A stretch of 41,318 nt of DNA. Origin: Gammaproteobacteria bacterium (lineage in GTDB: Bacteria > Pseudomonadota > Gammaproteobacteria > Steroidobacterales > Steroidobacteraceae). Shown here in pieces: positions 30,469 to 41,318 of the stretch. The notes under the pieces were generated by a model. The model saw only the letters and a list, made by a program, of their open reading frames with translations, ran no database searches and was not told the origin of the DNA. The translations under genes and the position numbers were made by a program. The stretch lies in the NCBI GenBank assembly GCA_023265875.1, contig JAHFSF010000004.1, forward strand, positions 1 to 41,318, given 5' to 3'. Within the stretch, counting starts at the first letter, position 1; every line of letters starts with the position of its first letter.

Positions 30469-30993
30469 TCATGCAGCCCTGGTGGCCTTGATCGCAGCCA
30501 CGGTGCGAACCAGCTTCGCGTGCGGCTCGGCCAGCGTGCGCACCAGCCTGGACACCGGCGCCTTCAGCACGCCGAGCAATAACGCGAGTGCCTGGGCCCT
30601 GGTCGGCAGGTTCGCCACCCGCTCGAGGTCGGAGGCCGGATGCACCCGCCCTCCGAGTGCGACCAGGGTCGGAACCAGCTTGTCGTGGGTCTTCGCGAAC
30701 TCCCTGACGACGCGGGCCGCAGCGCCCGGGTCATCCTTCGAGAATGCGAGGACCAGCGGCCCCTTGAGATTGCCCGCAATGCACTCGTACGGCGTGCCTG
30801 CGACCGCGCGGCGGGCCAGCGTGTTCTTGACGACGCGCATGTACACGCCGGACTCGCGCGCCTTCGCGCGCAGGCCTGTCATCTGCGACACCGTCAGGCC
30901 ACGATATTCCGCCGCAACGACCGAGTGCGCGACTCGCGCAATGGCCTGCACCTCGGTCACCAGCGCCTGCTTGTCTTCAAGCCTGAATGCCAT
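30469..30993 (-). CDS. rplJ: 50S ribosomal protein L10
   Basis: 'MAFRLEDKQALVTEVQAIARVAHSVVAAEYRGLTVSQMTGLRAKARESGVYMRVVKNTLARRA'. Confidence 0.97.
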   Translation of the reverse strand: MAFRLEDKQALVTEVQAIARVAHSVVAAEYRGLTVSQMTGLRAKARESGVYMRVVKNTLARRAVAGTPYECIAGNLKGPLVLAFSKDDPGAAARVVREFAKTHDKLVPTLVALGGRVHPASDLERVANLPTRAQALALLLGVLKAPVSRLVRTLAEPHAKLVRTVAAIKATRAA

Positions 30994-31104
30994 TCGATCC
31001 TCCTGGCTGAAGATCCATCCACGGACGCGCACCGCCGCGCGCCCACCCTTGTGCCGCCCGTTGCCGGCCGGCGATGGCGTCCTTCACCAGTGAACACTGA
31101 TTCG

Positions 31105-31170
31105 GGTACCACCATCTGCGCAGGCTCCCATTAAGGGACCGTCGCCCCGCCTGCGGTCTTCGATGGTCCG
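31105..31170 (-). ncRNA. L10 (rplJ) autoregulatory mRNA leader core
   Basis: Minus strand ACCATCGAAGACCGCAGGC...CTTAATGGGAGCCTGCGCAGATGGTGG matches the layout of the E. coli rplJ leader (recalled, not searched). Confidence 0.8.
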
Positions 31171-31234
31171 GCGGCCCATTCCGCCACCGTCCCACGGTCA
31201 TGGGCCCGCGCCCAATCCCTGAAAAAAACTCCCT

Positions 31235-31930
31235 TCAGATTCCCAGCGACGCGCGATCCACGGCCACGCCGGGACCCATCGTCGACGACACCGTCACGCG
31301 CTGCACGTAGACGCCCTTGGACGTCGACGGCTTGTGTTTCTGCAGGTCGGCAAGCAGCGCCAGCAGATTGTCCCGCAGCGCGGCCGGCTCGAAACTGGCC
31401 TTGCCAATGGTGCAATGGACGATGCCGGCTTTGTCGCAGCGATAGCGCACCTGCCCCGCCTTCGCATTGCGGACCGCGCCCGCGACATCCGGCGTGACCG
31501 TGCCGACCTTCGGGTTCGGCATCAGGCCGCGGGGTCCCAGGATCTGGCCGAGCTGACCGACGACGCGCATCGCATCCGGGCTCGCCACGACCACGTCGAA
31601 GTCGATCTGGCCCTGCTTGACCTTCTCGGCAAGGTCGTCCATGCCGACGATGTCGGCACCGGCCTCGCGGGCCGCGTCGGCATTCTTGCCCTGCGTGAAC
31701 ACCGCGACCCGGACTTTCTTGCCCGTGCCATGCGGCAGCACCGTCGAGCCACGGACCTGCTGGTCGGACTTCGCCGGGTCGATGCCGAGGTTGAACGCGA
31801 CATCCACCGCCTCGTCGAACTTCGCGTTGGCGAATTCCTTCACCAGGCCCAGGGCTTCATCGACCACGTACTGCTGGCCGGGCTTCAGCCGCTCGTGCCA
31901 GGGCTTCTGGCGCTTGAATACGGTAGCCAT
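31235..31930 (-). CDS. rplA: 50S ribosomal protein L1
   Basis: '[41 protein letters not shown]...[15 protein letters not shown]'. Confidence 0.98.
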   Translation of the reverse strand: MATVFKRQKPWHERLKPGQQYVVDEALGLVKEFANAKFDEAVDVAFNLGIDPAKSDQQVRGSTVLPHGTGKKVRVAVFTQGKNADAAREAGADIVGMDDLAEKVKQGQIDFDVVVASPDAMRVVGQLGQILGPRGLMPNPKVGTVTPDVAGAVRNAKAGQVRYRCDKAGIVHCTIGKASFEPAALRDNLLALLADLQKHKPSTSKGVYVQRVTVSSTMGPGVAVDRASLGI

Positions 31931-31931
31931 G

Positions 31932-32363
31932 TCAGACGCCCTCCACGTCGACGCCCATGCTGCGGGCGCTGCCGGCGATCGTGCGCACCGCCGCGTCCAT
32001 GTCGGACGCGGTCAGGTCGGGCATCTTGGTCTTCGCTATCTGTTCGAGCTGGGCGCGGGTGATCTTGCCGACCTTCTTCGTGTTCGGCGTGCCGGAGCCT
32101 TTGTCGATGCCGATCGCCTTGCGCACCAGCACGGCCGCCGGCGGCGTTTTCAGCACGAATGTGAAGCTGCGATCACCGTAGACCGTGATGATCACCGGGA
32201 TCGGCAGGCCCTTTTCGACCGCATGTGTCGCCGCATTGAACTGCTTGCAGAATTCCATGATGTTGACGCCCTGCTGTCCGAGCGCCGGTCCGACCGGCGG
32301 GCTCGGGTTCGCCCCGCCTGCCGGAATCTGCAACTTGATGTAACCCTGTACCTTCTTCGCCAT
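31932..32363 (-). CDS. rplK: 50S ribosomal protein L11
   Basis: '[46 protein letters not shown]'. Confidence 0.98.
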   Translation of the reverse strand: MAKKVQGYIKLQIPAGGANPSPPVGPALGQQGVNIMEFCKQFNAATHAVEKGLPIPVIITVYGDRSFTFVLKTPPAAVLVRKAIGIDKGSGTPNTKKVGKITRAQLEQIAKTKMPDLTASDMDAAVRTIAGSARSMGVDVEGV

Positions 32364-32375
32364 CGTTCCTCGCTC

Positions 32376-32404
32376 CCGGGTCCAGACGCCTTGCGGCTCC
32401 CCGG
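32376..32404 (-). promoter_or_regulatory. Hairpin immediately upstream of rplK (possible L1-binding leader)
   Basis: CCGGG...CCCGG enclosing GCC-GCAA-GGC in the 42-bp nusG-rplK gap. Confidence 0.35.
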
Positions 32405-32405
32405 T

Positions 32406-32939
32406 TCAGACTTTCTCCACCTGCCCGAAATCCAGCTCGACCGGTGTCGACCGGCCGAGGATCTGCACCGCGACCTGCAGGCGGCTCTTCTCGTAATTGA
32501 CCGACTCGACGACGCCGGTGAAGTCGTTGAACGGCCCGTCGACCACGCGCACCATCTCGCCCGGCTCGAACAGGACCTTCGGCCGCGGTTTCTCGACGCC
32601 CTCCTCGACCCGGCGCAGGATCGCGCTGGCTTCCTTGTCGGTGATCGGCGTCGGCTTCTCCGAAGTGCCGCCGATGAACCCGAGGACCTTCGGCGTCTCC
32701 TTGACCAGGTGCCAGGCGTCGTCGTCCATCTCCATCTGCACCAGCACGTAGCCGGGAAAGAACTTGCGCTCGCTGCGGCGCTTCTGGCCGGCACGCATTT
32801 CGACGACTTCCTCGGTCGGCACCAGCACGTCGCCGAACTTCTGTTCCAGCCCGTGCAGTTTGATGCGCTCCAGCAGGCTCTTCGCGACCTTGTGTTCGAA
32901 GTTCGAATAGGCGTGCACGACGTACCAGTTCAGCGCCAC
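32406..32939 (-). CDS. nusG: Transcription termination/antitermination protein NusG
   Basis: '[22 protein letters not shown]...[39 protein letters not shown]', KOW '[24 protein letters not shown]'. Confidence 0.98.
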   Translation of the reverse strand: MALNWYVVHAYSNFEHKVAKSLLERIKLHGLEQKFGDVLVPTEEVVEMRAGQKRRSERKFFPGYVLVQMEMDDDAWHLVKETPKVLGFIGGTSEKPTPITDKEASAILRRVEEGVEKPRPKVLFEPGEMVRVVDGPFNDFTGVVESVNYEKSRLQVAVQILGRSTPVELDFGQVEKV

Positions 32940-32943
32940 CGCG

Positions 32944-33324
32944 TCAGCCTCCCTGCCCGGTCACGTGTTTCGCGCCCCAGGCCAGCATCATGTCCACCAG
33001 CCAGAAGAACACCCCGAGCGCCAGCACGAACACGAATACGACCAGCGTCGTGCGCCAGGTTTCCTGGCGCGTTGGCCAGACCATCTTGCGCAGTTCGACG
33101 CGCGAGGACTGGACATAGGCCCAGAGTTCGCGGCCGGGCTGCGACCAGTAGAGCAGCACAGCGCCAGCCGCGAGGCCTGCCAGCACGGCGAGGACCCGCA
33201 GGGCCGTCGGCTGGTCGCCAAACCAGTAATAAACGACGACGCCGCCGATCAGCGCGGTGGCGGCCAGCACCAGCTTGAGGGCGTCGACGACTCCGACGCC
33301 GGTGTTGACTGCTTGTTCGTTCAT
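32944..33324 (-). CDS. secE: Preprotein translocase subunit SecE
   Basis: '[42 protein letters not shown]'. Confidence 0.95.
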   Translation of the reverse strand: MNEQAVNTGVGVVDALKLVLAATALIGGVVVYYWFGDQPTALRVLAVLAGLAAGAVLLYWSQPGRELWAYVQSSRVELRKMVWPTRQETWRTTLVVFVFVLALGVFFWLVDMMLAWGAKHVTGQGG

Positions 33325-33340
33325 CTGCTTCCGTTACGGG

Positions 33341-33416
33341 TGGCAGGGCAGGAGGGAATCGAACCCCCAACCTGCGGTTTTGGAGACCGCCGCTCTGCCA
33401 ATTGAGCTACTGCCCT
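33341..33416 (-). tRNA. tRNA-Trp (anticodon CCA)
   Basis: AGGGCAGTAGCTCAATTGGCAGAGCGGCGGTCTCCAAAACCGCAGGTTGGGGGTTCGATTCCCTCCTGCCCTGCCA cloverleaf with encoded CCA. Confidence 0.97.
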
Positions 33417-33429
33417 TCCGTTGCTGCGC

Positions 33430-34620
<1,191 letters not shown>

Positions 34621-34638
34621 GACACACCTCTATCGTTT

Positions 34639-34714
34639 TGGAGCCCACGACCGGAATCGAACCGGTGACCTCGTCCTTACCAAGGACGTGCTCTACCGAC
34701 TGAGCTACGTGGGC
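34639..34714 (-). tRNA. tRNA-Thr (anticodon GGT)
   Basis: GCCCACGTAGCTCAGTCGGTAGAGCACGTCCTTGGTAAGGACGAGGTCACCGGTTCGATTCCGGTCGTGGGCTCCA. Confidence 0.97.
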
Positions 34715-34729
34715 CTGGTTCAACCCGGC

Positions 34730-34803
<74 letters not shown>

Positions 34804-34880
34804 ATTCCTTCACACCGCGAATACGCAGGTTACGTGGATCGCCAAGAGCGCCGGGCCACCACATTGCCGTCGGCAACCGG

Positions 34881-34963
34881 TGGAGGGGGTAGGATTCGAA
34901 CCTACGAAGGCATGAGCCAGCAGATTTACAGTCTGCCCCCGTTGGCCGCTTGGGTACCCCTCC
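34881..34963 (-). tRNA. tRNA-Tyr (anticodon GTA), 3' CCA not encoded
   Basis: GGAGGGGTACCCAAGCGGCCAACGGGGGCAGACTGTAAATCTGCTGGCTCATGCCTTCGTAGGTTCGAATCCTACCCCCTCCA with long variable arm; genomic 3' trinucleotide is CCG. Confidence 0.96.
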
Positions 34964-34979
34964 CAAAAATGAGCCGCGT

Positions 34980-35008
34980 ATTTTCGGGCCGGACGGCCAC
35001 AGTGTCAA
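34980..35008 (-). promoter_or_regulatory. sigma70 promoter TTGACA-N17-GAAAAT for the tRNA-tuf operon, GC-rich discriminator
   Basis: Consensus -35 at 35003-35008, 17-nt spacer, A-rich -10 at 34980-34985, directly upstream of tRNA-Tyr. Confidence 0.75.
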
Positions 35009-35039
35009 CGCAAAAAAGCGGCCTAAGTACCTATCCGGC

Positions 35040-35522
35040 CTAGGGATGGGGCGTCGGCAGGCCGTAGCGCCGTGCGACCAGCACCGAGATCAGCGGCAGC
35101 ATCAGCATCAGCCCCAGTTGCAGGACCTGGCTGCCCCGCACCTGCCCGAGTTCCCGGGTCAGCGGAGCGAATGCCGGGGCAGTGCGCGCCTCGCGATTCC
35201 AGCGGATGAACTGCAGGGTCGGGAACAAGGCGATCAGCACGATCGCGACGTAGATGGCAATTTTCAGCCAGAACAACCGGTTGGCGAGGTAGTAGCTCGT
35301 GTCCTGAGCAAAAAAGAGCATCCTTGCGAGACCCGTCGCGAGGCTCGCAATCAAGGCCAGGAAGTAGCCAAGGTCAACCGTCCCCAGCAGCCGGACCTGC
35401 AGCCGGTCCGGCGTGCGGCGGCACAACCAGTACTCGGACAGCAGCAATCCCGCGGCCAGCCCGGCCGCAACCAGGTGCAGCCAGGCGAAAACCGCAGCGA
35501 TGAACTCGGGGTCCGCAGGCAT
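35040..35522 (-). CDS. DUF2214-like integral membrane protein
   Basis: 160 aa, about 4 hydrophobic segments; 'VDLGYFLALIASLATGLARMLFFAQDTSYYLANRLFWLKIAIYV' resembles DUF2214. Confidence 0.75.
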   Translation of the reverse strand: MPADPEFIAAVFAWLHLVAAGLAAGLLLSEYWLCRRTPDRLQVRLLGTVDLGYFLALIASLATGLARMLFFAQDTSYYLANRLFWLKIAIYVAIVLIALFPTLQFIRWNREARTAPAFAPLTRELGQVRGSQVLQLGLMLMLPLISVLVARRYGLPTPHP

Positions 35523-35644
35523 CTGCGGTCATGGTATCGGATCGGCCGCCGACGGCCGCGGACACTGGCCTGGCGGGACCTGCGCGTGAATCCGTCCCCG
35601 CGCCCGATTATGTCGGGATATTGCACTGCAAAGGACGATAGTTC

Positions 35645-35740
35645 AGGCGCGGTATGCGCCTAAATCCTTGAATTTCCAGCATCGCTCGGCGGGCCCCGAT
35701 TGGCCCCGCCAAAGGCGCTTTCCTCGACCCGTCGGGGTCG
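35645..35740. repeat. Cluster of three inverted repeats upstream of the PilZ gene
   Basis: AGGCGC-GGTAT-GCGCCT (35645-35661), GGCGGG...CCCGCC (35688-35710), CGACCC-GTCG-GGGTCG (35725-35740). Confidence 0.65.
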
Positions 35741-35795
35741 GCATACTCGTATCCGCAGTCGCCTCCTTCTGCGAACACCAGGCGGGGATAGGGGA

Positions 35796-36071
35796 ATGGA
35801 ACGCCGTCTGCACACTCGGCATCGCGCCCGCGCCACGGTCTATCTGATCGTGCCCGGTCGCCGCGGCGCGCTTTGCGTGGCGCACAACCTGAGCGCGAAC
35901 GGCGTATTCGTCGAGACGCGGAACCTCGGTCTCAGGAAGGGGTCCATCGTCGAGCTCGCGTTTGCAATCAACCTCGGCGCGGTGACCAAGATCCACCGGC
36001 GCCAGGCGGTCGTCGCCCATGTCACGCACGGCGGCACCGGCCTCAGGATGGAAAGTTACGCGGCCCGCTGA
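35796..36071 (+). CDS. PilZ-domain protein (putative c-di-GMP binding)
   Basis: 'MERRLHTRHRARATVYL...AHNLSANGVFVETRNLGLRKGSIVELAF' with RxxxR-like and N-x-S-x-x-G motifs; SD-like aggcggggatagggg upstream of ATG 35796. Confidence 0.75.
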   Translation: MERRLHTRHRARATVYLIVPGRRGALCVAHNLSANGVFVETRNLGLRKGSIVELAFAINLGAVTKIHRRQAVVAHVTHGGTGLRMESYAAR

Positions 36072-36214
36072 GCGGGGCGACCACAGGTTTCCATGTCGGG
36101 TGGGGTTCCCCGGTGCTCAGCCGGGCCGGGGGCCCCTCCCCTTTTCATGATCGCAAATAGCAGAATAGCCGGCAGCGCCCGGCACCGGGCGAGCTTGAGG
36201 ACGGGGCGGGCGGC

Positions 36215-37151
<937 letters not shown>

Positions 37152-37180
<29 letters not shown>

Positions 37181-38096
37181 AGCCAAGTCGGACGGCGGCT
37201 ACGAGAAGCTCGCTGCGGAGCTCGTCGCGTCCGGCGACGCGGCGGGTTTCCAGGCGCTGAAGCGAGGCACCTGGCCGGATCGCATCGCGGTGCTCGCGAC
37301 CATCGACCGCCTGCACCGCGTGCTGATCGCGGAAACGCTGCCCGCGCTCGTCCCCGGCGAGAGTCCCGAGCGCCGCGTCGAGCGTGAACTGGCGGAAATC
37401 GAATCGCAACTCGCCACGCAGATCCGCCTCGCGCTCGATTTTCCGGCGCAGCTCGGCGAGGAGCGTACGCGCGATGAGCATGTGCTCGATGCGGACAGCC
37501 GGCGCACGGCGCGCGCTCTGATCGCCAAGCTGCCGTCGCTGCGCGAGCGTGTCTTCGAGGACGCGCGTGCGGCCTGGCGCGGCGACCCGTCCTGCCATCA
37601 CCCGATCGAGGCCCTGTATGCATTCCCCGGCGTGTTTGCGATCACGCGCCATCGCATCGCGCACATCCTGTATGAACTGGAGGTGCCATTGCTGCCGCGC
37701 CTGGTCGCCGAGGACGCGCACCAGCGCACCGGCATCGACATCCATCCCGGCGCCAACATCGGCCGTGAATTCTTCATCGATCACGGCACCGGCGTCGTGA
37801 TCGGCCAGACCGCCATCGTCGGCAACCATGTGACGCTCTACCAGGGCGTCACGCTCGGCGCGCGGAGTTTCCCGGTGGACGCGTCCGGCCGGCTGGTCAA
37901 GGGCATCCCGCGGCATCCGATCATCGAAGACGACGTGACAATCTACGCGAGCGCGACAGTGCTCGGCCGGATCACGGTCGGGCGCGGCAGCGTGATCGGC
38001 GGCAACGTCTGGCTGACCCATGACGTGCCCGCCTATGCGCGGGTCTCGCAGGCCGAGCCGCTGCAGACCGGCTTCGAGCACGGCGCGGGCATCTAG
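37152..38096 (+). CDS. cysE: Serine O-acetyltransferase (left-handed beta-helix)
   Basis: '[42 protein letters not shown]'; GTG start overlaps cysK by 29 bp. Confidence 0.92.
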
Positions 38097-38101
38097 GCGC
38101 C

Positions 38102-39709
38102 GTGGGCCGCGCCTGGTCCCGACGCGAGTTCAGCCGCATGGCGGCGGCGGCGGGAGTCGCGGCCGTGCTGCCGGCCGGACCGGTCGCGTCGCAGGTGCGC
38201 TTCGGTTCCTATCCATTCCAGCTGGGCGTGGCCTCGGGCGATCCATCTGCCGACGGCTTCGTGATCTGGACGCGCCTGGCACCCGAGCCCTTTGCACCCG
38301 AGGCCCTCGGCAACACGATCTATGAGCTCACGTGGGAAGTGGCCGAGGACCAGGCCTTCGCACGCATCCGCGCCAGCGGCATCGGCCTCGCGCGTGCGCA
38401 CGTCCTGCACGCGGTGCACGTCGAGGTCGGCGGCCTCGAACCGGGACGCGAGTACTTCTACCGCTTCCGGCTCGGGAAATACGAAAGCCCGACCGGCCGT
38501 GCGCTGACTTGCCCGGTCGGCGAGGCCAGCCGGCCACTGCGCTTCGCGGTCGCCTGCTGCGCCCACTACGAACAGGGGTTTTTCTCGGCCTATCGCTACA
38601 TCGCGGACGACCGGCCCGATCTCGTCCTGATGCTCGGCGATTACATCTATGAGGACGCCTGGGGCGAACGGCGCGTGCGGCTGTTCGACACGCCGGAGGC
38701 GCAGACGCTGACCGACTATCGCCGCCGCTACACGCAGTACCGCACCGACCCGGACCTGCAGGCGGCGCACGCGGCCTGTCCCTGGCTCGCAGTCTGGGAC
38801 GATCACGAGGTCGACAACGATTACGCCGGCGTCACCGGCGAAAACGAGGTTTGCGGCGGCGCAGGGGTCCGGGACTCGTTTCCGGGCCGTCGCGCGGCAG
38901 CCTACCAGGCGTACTTCGAACACATGCCGCTGCGACCCTCGCGTCTGCAGTCCGGCATGGCGGCGCGGCTCTACGGCGCGCTGGACTGGGGCCGGCTCGC
39001 GCGCTTCTACCTGCTGGACACGCGCCAGTACCGCTCGGTGCAGGCCTGTCCGAATGCGCCGACACCCTGGCGCTGCGACAACGATCGTGGCAGGAAGATC
39101 CTGTACAGCGGCGCCGGCGGCGGCGGCTTCGTGGACCCGGAAGAACCCGCCTGCAAGGCAGCACTCGCCGACCCGGCGCGCACGATGCTGGGCGCGGAAC
39201 AGGAACGCTGGCTCGACGCGGCGCTGGCCGACAGCCGCGCGAACTGGAACGTGCTGACGCAAGGCGTCATGTTCGTGACGATCCTGGAAAGCTGGAACGG
39301 ATCACCGCGGATCTTCACCGATGCCTGGGCCGGCTACCCGCCGGCGCGCGAACGGCTGCTCGCATCGCTGGCGCGTCACCAGACCGCGAATCCGGTCGTG
39401 CTGACCGGCGACATTCATTCCTTTTGGGTCAATGAGATCGCCAATGCAGCCGGGCGGCCATTCGGCGTGGAACTCGTGAGTTCGTCGATCGCGACGTCAA
39501 CCACCGACAAGTCGCAGGTCCTGCCGCTGAACCCGCAGGTCCGTTTCCACGAGGGCAATCACTGCGGTTACATCCGCTGTGACCTGGACCGCGACAGGCT
39601 GCGCGCCGACCTGGTCGCCATCGACGACCGGCTCGACCCGCGCAGCGGCCGTAGCGTGCTCGCGAGTTTCGAGGTGCGCGCGGGCGACCCGCACGCGCAC
39701 CGCATCTAG
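38102..39709 (+). CDS. PhoD-like alkaline phosphatase/phosphodiesterase with Tat-type signal
   Basis: 'SRREFSRMAAAAGVAAVLP' twin-Arg leader; 'LMLGDYIYEDAWG', 'VWDDHEVDNDYAG', 'VVLTGDIHSFWVNE'. Confidence 0.9.
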   Translation: MGRAWSRREFSRMAAAAGVAAVLPAGPVASQVRFGSYPFQLGVASGDPSADGFVIWTRLAPEPFAPEALGNTIYELTWEVAEDQAFARIRASGIGLARAHVLHAVHVEVGGLEPGREYFYRFRLGKYESPTGRALTCPVGEASRPLRFAVACCAHYEQGFFSAYRYIADDRPDLVLMLGDYIYEDAWGERRVRLFDTPEAQTLTDYRRRYTQYRTDPDLQAAHAACPWLAVWDDHEVDNDYAGVTGENEVCGGAGVRDSFPGRRAAAYQAYFEHMPLRPSRLQSGMAARLYGALDWGRLARFYLLDTRQYRSVQACPNAPTPWRCDNDRGRKILYSGAGGGGFVDPEEPACKAALADPARTMLGAEQERWLDAALADSRANWNVLTQGVMFVTILESWNGSPRIFTDAWAGYPPARERLLASLARHQTANPVVLTGDIHSFWVNEIANAAGRPFGVELVSSSIATSTTDKSQVLPLNPQVRFHEGNHCGYIRCDLDRDRLRADLVAIDDRLDPRSGRSVLASFEVRAGDPHAHRI

Positions 39710-40860
39710 CCGCGGATGCAGTTGAGGTAGAGCTGCTCGAAGTCGGCGACCGTCATCGGCAACGGATTGCTGCCGGTGGAGGGATCTGCCAGCGCCTGCG
39801 GCGCGAAGACTGCCGCATGCTCCTCGCGTACGCCGAGCCCGGCGAGCGTCGGCGGAATGCCGATCGTCGCGCGCAATTCCAGCACCCAGTCGAAGAGTGC
39901 CTGGTACGAATGCTGCCTGAGACCGAGCCAGGCGGCGAGCCGGCCAATTTTCGGCTCGATCGCGCGCCGGTTCCAGGCGAGAACGAACGGCATGACGACC
40001 GCATTGGTGAGCCCGTGGTGGGTGTCGAGATTGGCGCTGCAGGGGTGACTCAGGCTGTGCATCGCGCCCAGGCCCTTCTGGAACGCGGTCGCGCCCATCG
40101 AAGAGGCGACCAGCAGGTGCGAGCGCGCCTCGAGATCGCTGCCGTTCGCCACCGCGCGCGGCAGGAAGTCGTGTATCAGCCGCATGCCCTCGACCGCGAC
40201 GCCATCCGCCAGCGGGTGAAAGTGCGGCGCGCAATAAGCCTCGAGGCAATGCGACAGCGCATCCATGCCGGTCGCTGCAGTCACCTTTGGCGGCAGGCCC
40301 ACGGTCAGCTCCGGGTCACAGATCACGATGCCCGGCATCATCTTCGGGTGGAAGATGATCTTCTTCAGGTGATCGCGATGATCGGTGATCACCGAGGAGC
40401 GGCCTACCTCTGAACCCGTGCCCGCCGTCGTGGGCACCGCGACGACCGGCACCATGCCGGCGACATTGACGCGCGTCCACCAGTCCTCGCGATCCTCGAA
40501 ATCCCAGATTGGCCGCGTCTGCCCCACCATCAATGCAATCGCCTTGCCGGCGTCGAGCCCGCTGCCGCCGCCGAAGGCGACCACGCCGTCGTGACCGCCG
40601 TCCCGGTAGATATGCACACCGTCGATGACGTTCTGCTCGACCGGATTCGGTCGGACATCGGAGAACACCGCGCAGTGCAGGCCGGCGTCGCGGCAGGAAG
40701 CCAGCGCATTCGCAACCATCGGCAGCGCCGCCAGGCCCGAATCGGTGACGAGCAGGGGCCGGCGCATGCCGAGCGCCACGCAGGCCTGCGGCAGCTCGCG
40801 GATGCGGCCCGCGCCGAAGCGGATCGTGGTCGGGTAATTCCAGTTGCCCTTGAGAGTCAT
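39706..40860 (-). CDS. Iron-containing alcohol dehydrogenase
   Basis: 'GGGSGLDAGKAIAL', 'VPTTAGTGSEVGRSSVI', metal ligands in 'TGMDALSHCLEAY', 'GAMHSLSHP', 'DTHHGLTNAVVMPFV'. Confidence 0.93.
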   Translation of the reverse strand: MTLKGNWNYPTTIRFGAGRIRELPQACVALGMRRPLLVTDSGLAALPMVANALASCRDAGLHCAVFSDVRPNPVEQNVIDGVHIYRDGGHDGVVAFGGGSGLDAGKAIALMVGQTRPIWDFEDREDWWTRVNVAGMVPVVAVPTTAGTGSEVGRSSVITDHRDHLKKIIFHPKMMPGIVICDPELTVGLPPKVTAATGMDALSHCLEAYCAPHFHPLADGVAVEGMRLIHDFLPRAVANGSDLEARSHLLVASSMGATAFQKGLGAMHSLSHPCSANLDTHHGLTNAVVMPFVLAWNRRAIEPKIGRLAAWLGLRQHSYQALFDWVLELRATIGIPPTLAGLGVREEHAAVFAPQALADPSTGSNPLPMTVADFEQLYLNCIRG

Positions 40861-40867
40861 GCCAGCC

Positions 40868-41318
40868 TCAGGTCTGCAGCCGCAGATGATAGGACTTCGG
40901 CCGGGTCAGGTGTTCGTAGCCGACGCGCGACAGCGTGCAGCCGCGCCCCGAATCCCCGACGCCCACCCAGGCGAGCGCCGGGTCCAGGTAATCGCAACGG
41001 TTCATGAACCAGGTTCCGGTTTCGATCCGCGTGCCGATGGAGAGCGCCGCGTCGGCATCGGCGGTCCACACCGCTGCCGTCAAGCCATAGGGACTGTCAT
41101 TCATCAGCCGGACGGCCTCGTCATCATCGGCGACCGGCATGATGCCGGCGACGGGCCCGAAGATTTCCTCGCGCATGACGGGCATCGAATGATCCACGTC
41201 GAGCAGGATCTGCGGCGCGAGATAGGGCGTGCCCGCAATGCTCGCCGGGAATTCGCGCTCATCGATCGCGGCGCGCGCGCCCCCCGCAATGCTGGCCGCG
41301 ACCTGCGCGCGGATCTGC
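40868..41318 (-). CDS. Aldehyde dehydrogenase family protein, C-terminal part (5' end beyond window)
   Basis: Frame open to the edge: '...PYLAPQILLDVDHSMPVMREEIFGPVAGIMPVADDDEAVRLMNDSPYGLTAAVWTAD...'. Confidence 0.92.
   Translation of the reverse strand, partial: QIRAQVAASIAGGARAAIDEREFPASIAGTPYLAPQILLDVDHSMPVMREEIFGPVAGIMPVADDDEAVRLMNDSPYGLTAAVWTADADAALSIGTRIETGTWFMNRCDYLDPALAWVGVGDSGRGCTLSRVGYEHLTRPKSYHLRLQT

Noticed and set aside
38093-39262. 389-aa minus-strand ORF opposite the phoD-like gene
   Set aside because: Antisense shadow; phoD-like frame has clear catalytic motifs.

Overview
This window is dominated by a contiguous minus-strand proteobacterial transcription/translation locus, read from high to low coordinates. 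It starts with tRNA-Tyr(GTA), tRNA-Gly(TCC), tRNA-Thr(GGT), tuf copy 2, tRNA-Trp(CCA), secE, nusG, rplK, rplA, the L10 leader, rplJ, rplL, rpoB and rpoC. It continues with rpsL, rpsG, fusA, tuf copy 1, rpsJ, rplC, rplD, rplW, rplB, rpsS, rplV, rpsC, rplP, rpmC, rpsQ, rplN, rplX, rplE, rpsN, rpsH, rplF, rplR, rpsE, rpmD, rplO, secY, rpmJ, rpsM, rpsK, rpsD, rpoA and rplQ. A canonical terminator follows rplQ. The RpoB insertion pattern and gene order suggest a high-GC gammaproteobacterium, possibly related to Xanthomonadales (inference). The left flank has a GNAT acetyltransferase, a repeat-rich small lipoprotein, PepQ-like Xaa-Pro dipeptidase and MscL. The right flank has a DUF2214-like membrane protein, a PilZ protein, a cysK-cysE-phoD-like operon, an iron-containing alcohol dehydrogenase and a truncated aldehyde dehydrogenase. 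I found no phage, transposon, CRISPR, toxin-antitoxin or defence system, and no convincing novel multi-gene system. The most interesting signals are regulatory or evolutionary: a promoter/terminator-like/hairpin module between rpsJ and rplC, a 68-nt long stem between rplL and rpoB, paired hairpins in the str leader, near-identical tuf copies with atypical codon choice and different start codons, a repeat-encoded N-terminal extension on uS11, and unusual RpoB residues next to the rifampicin pocket. All calls come from reading the sequence; no database search was run.
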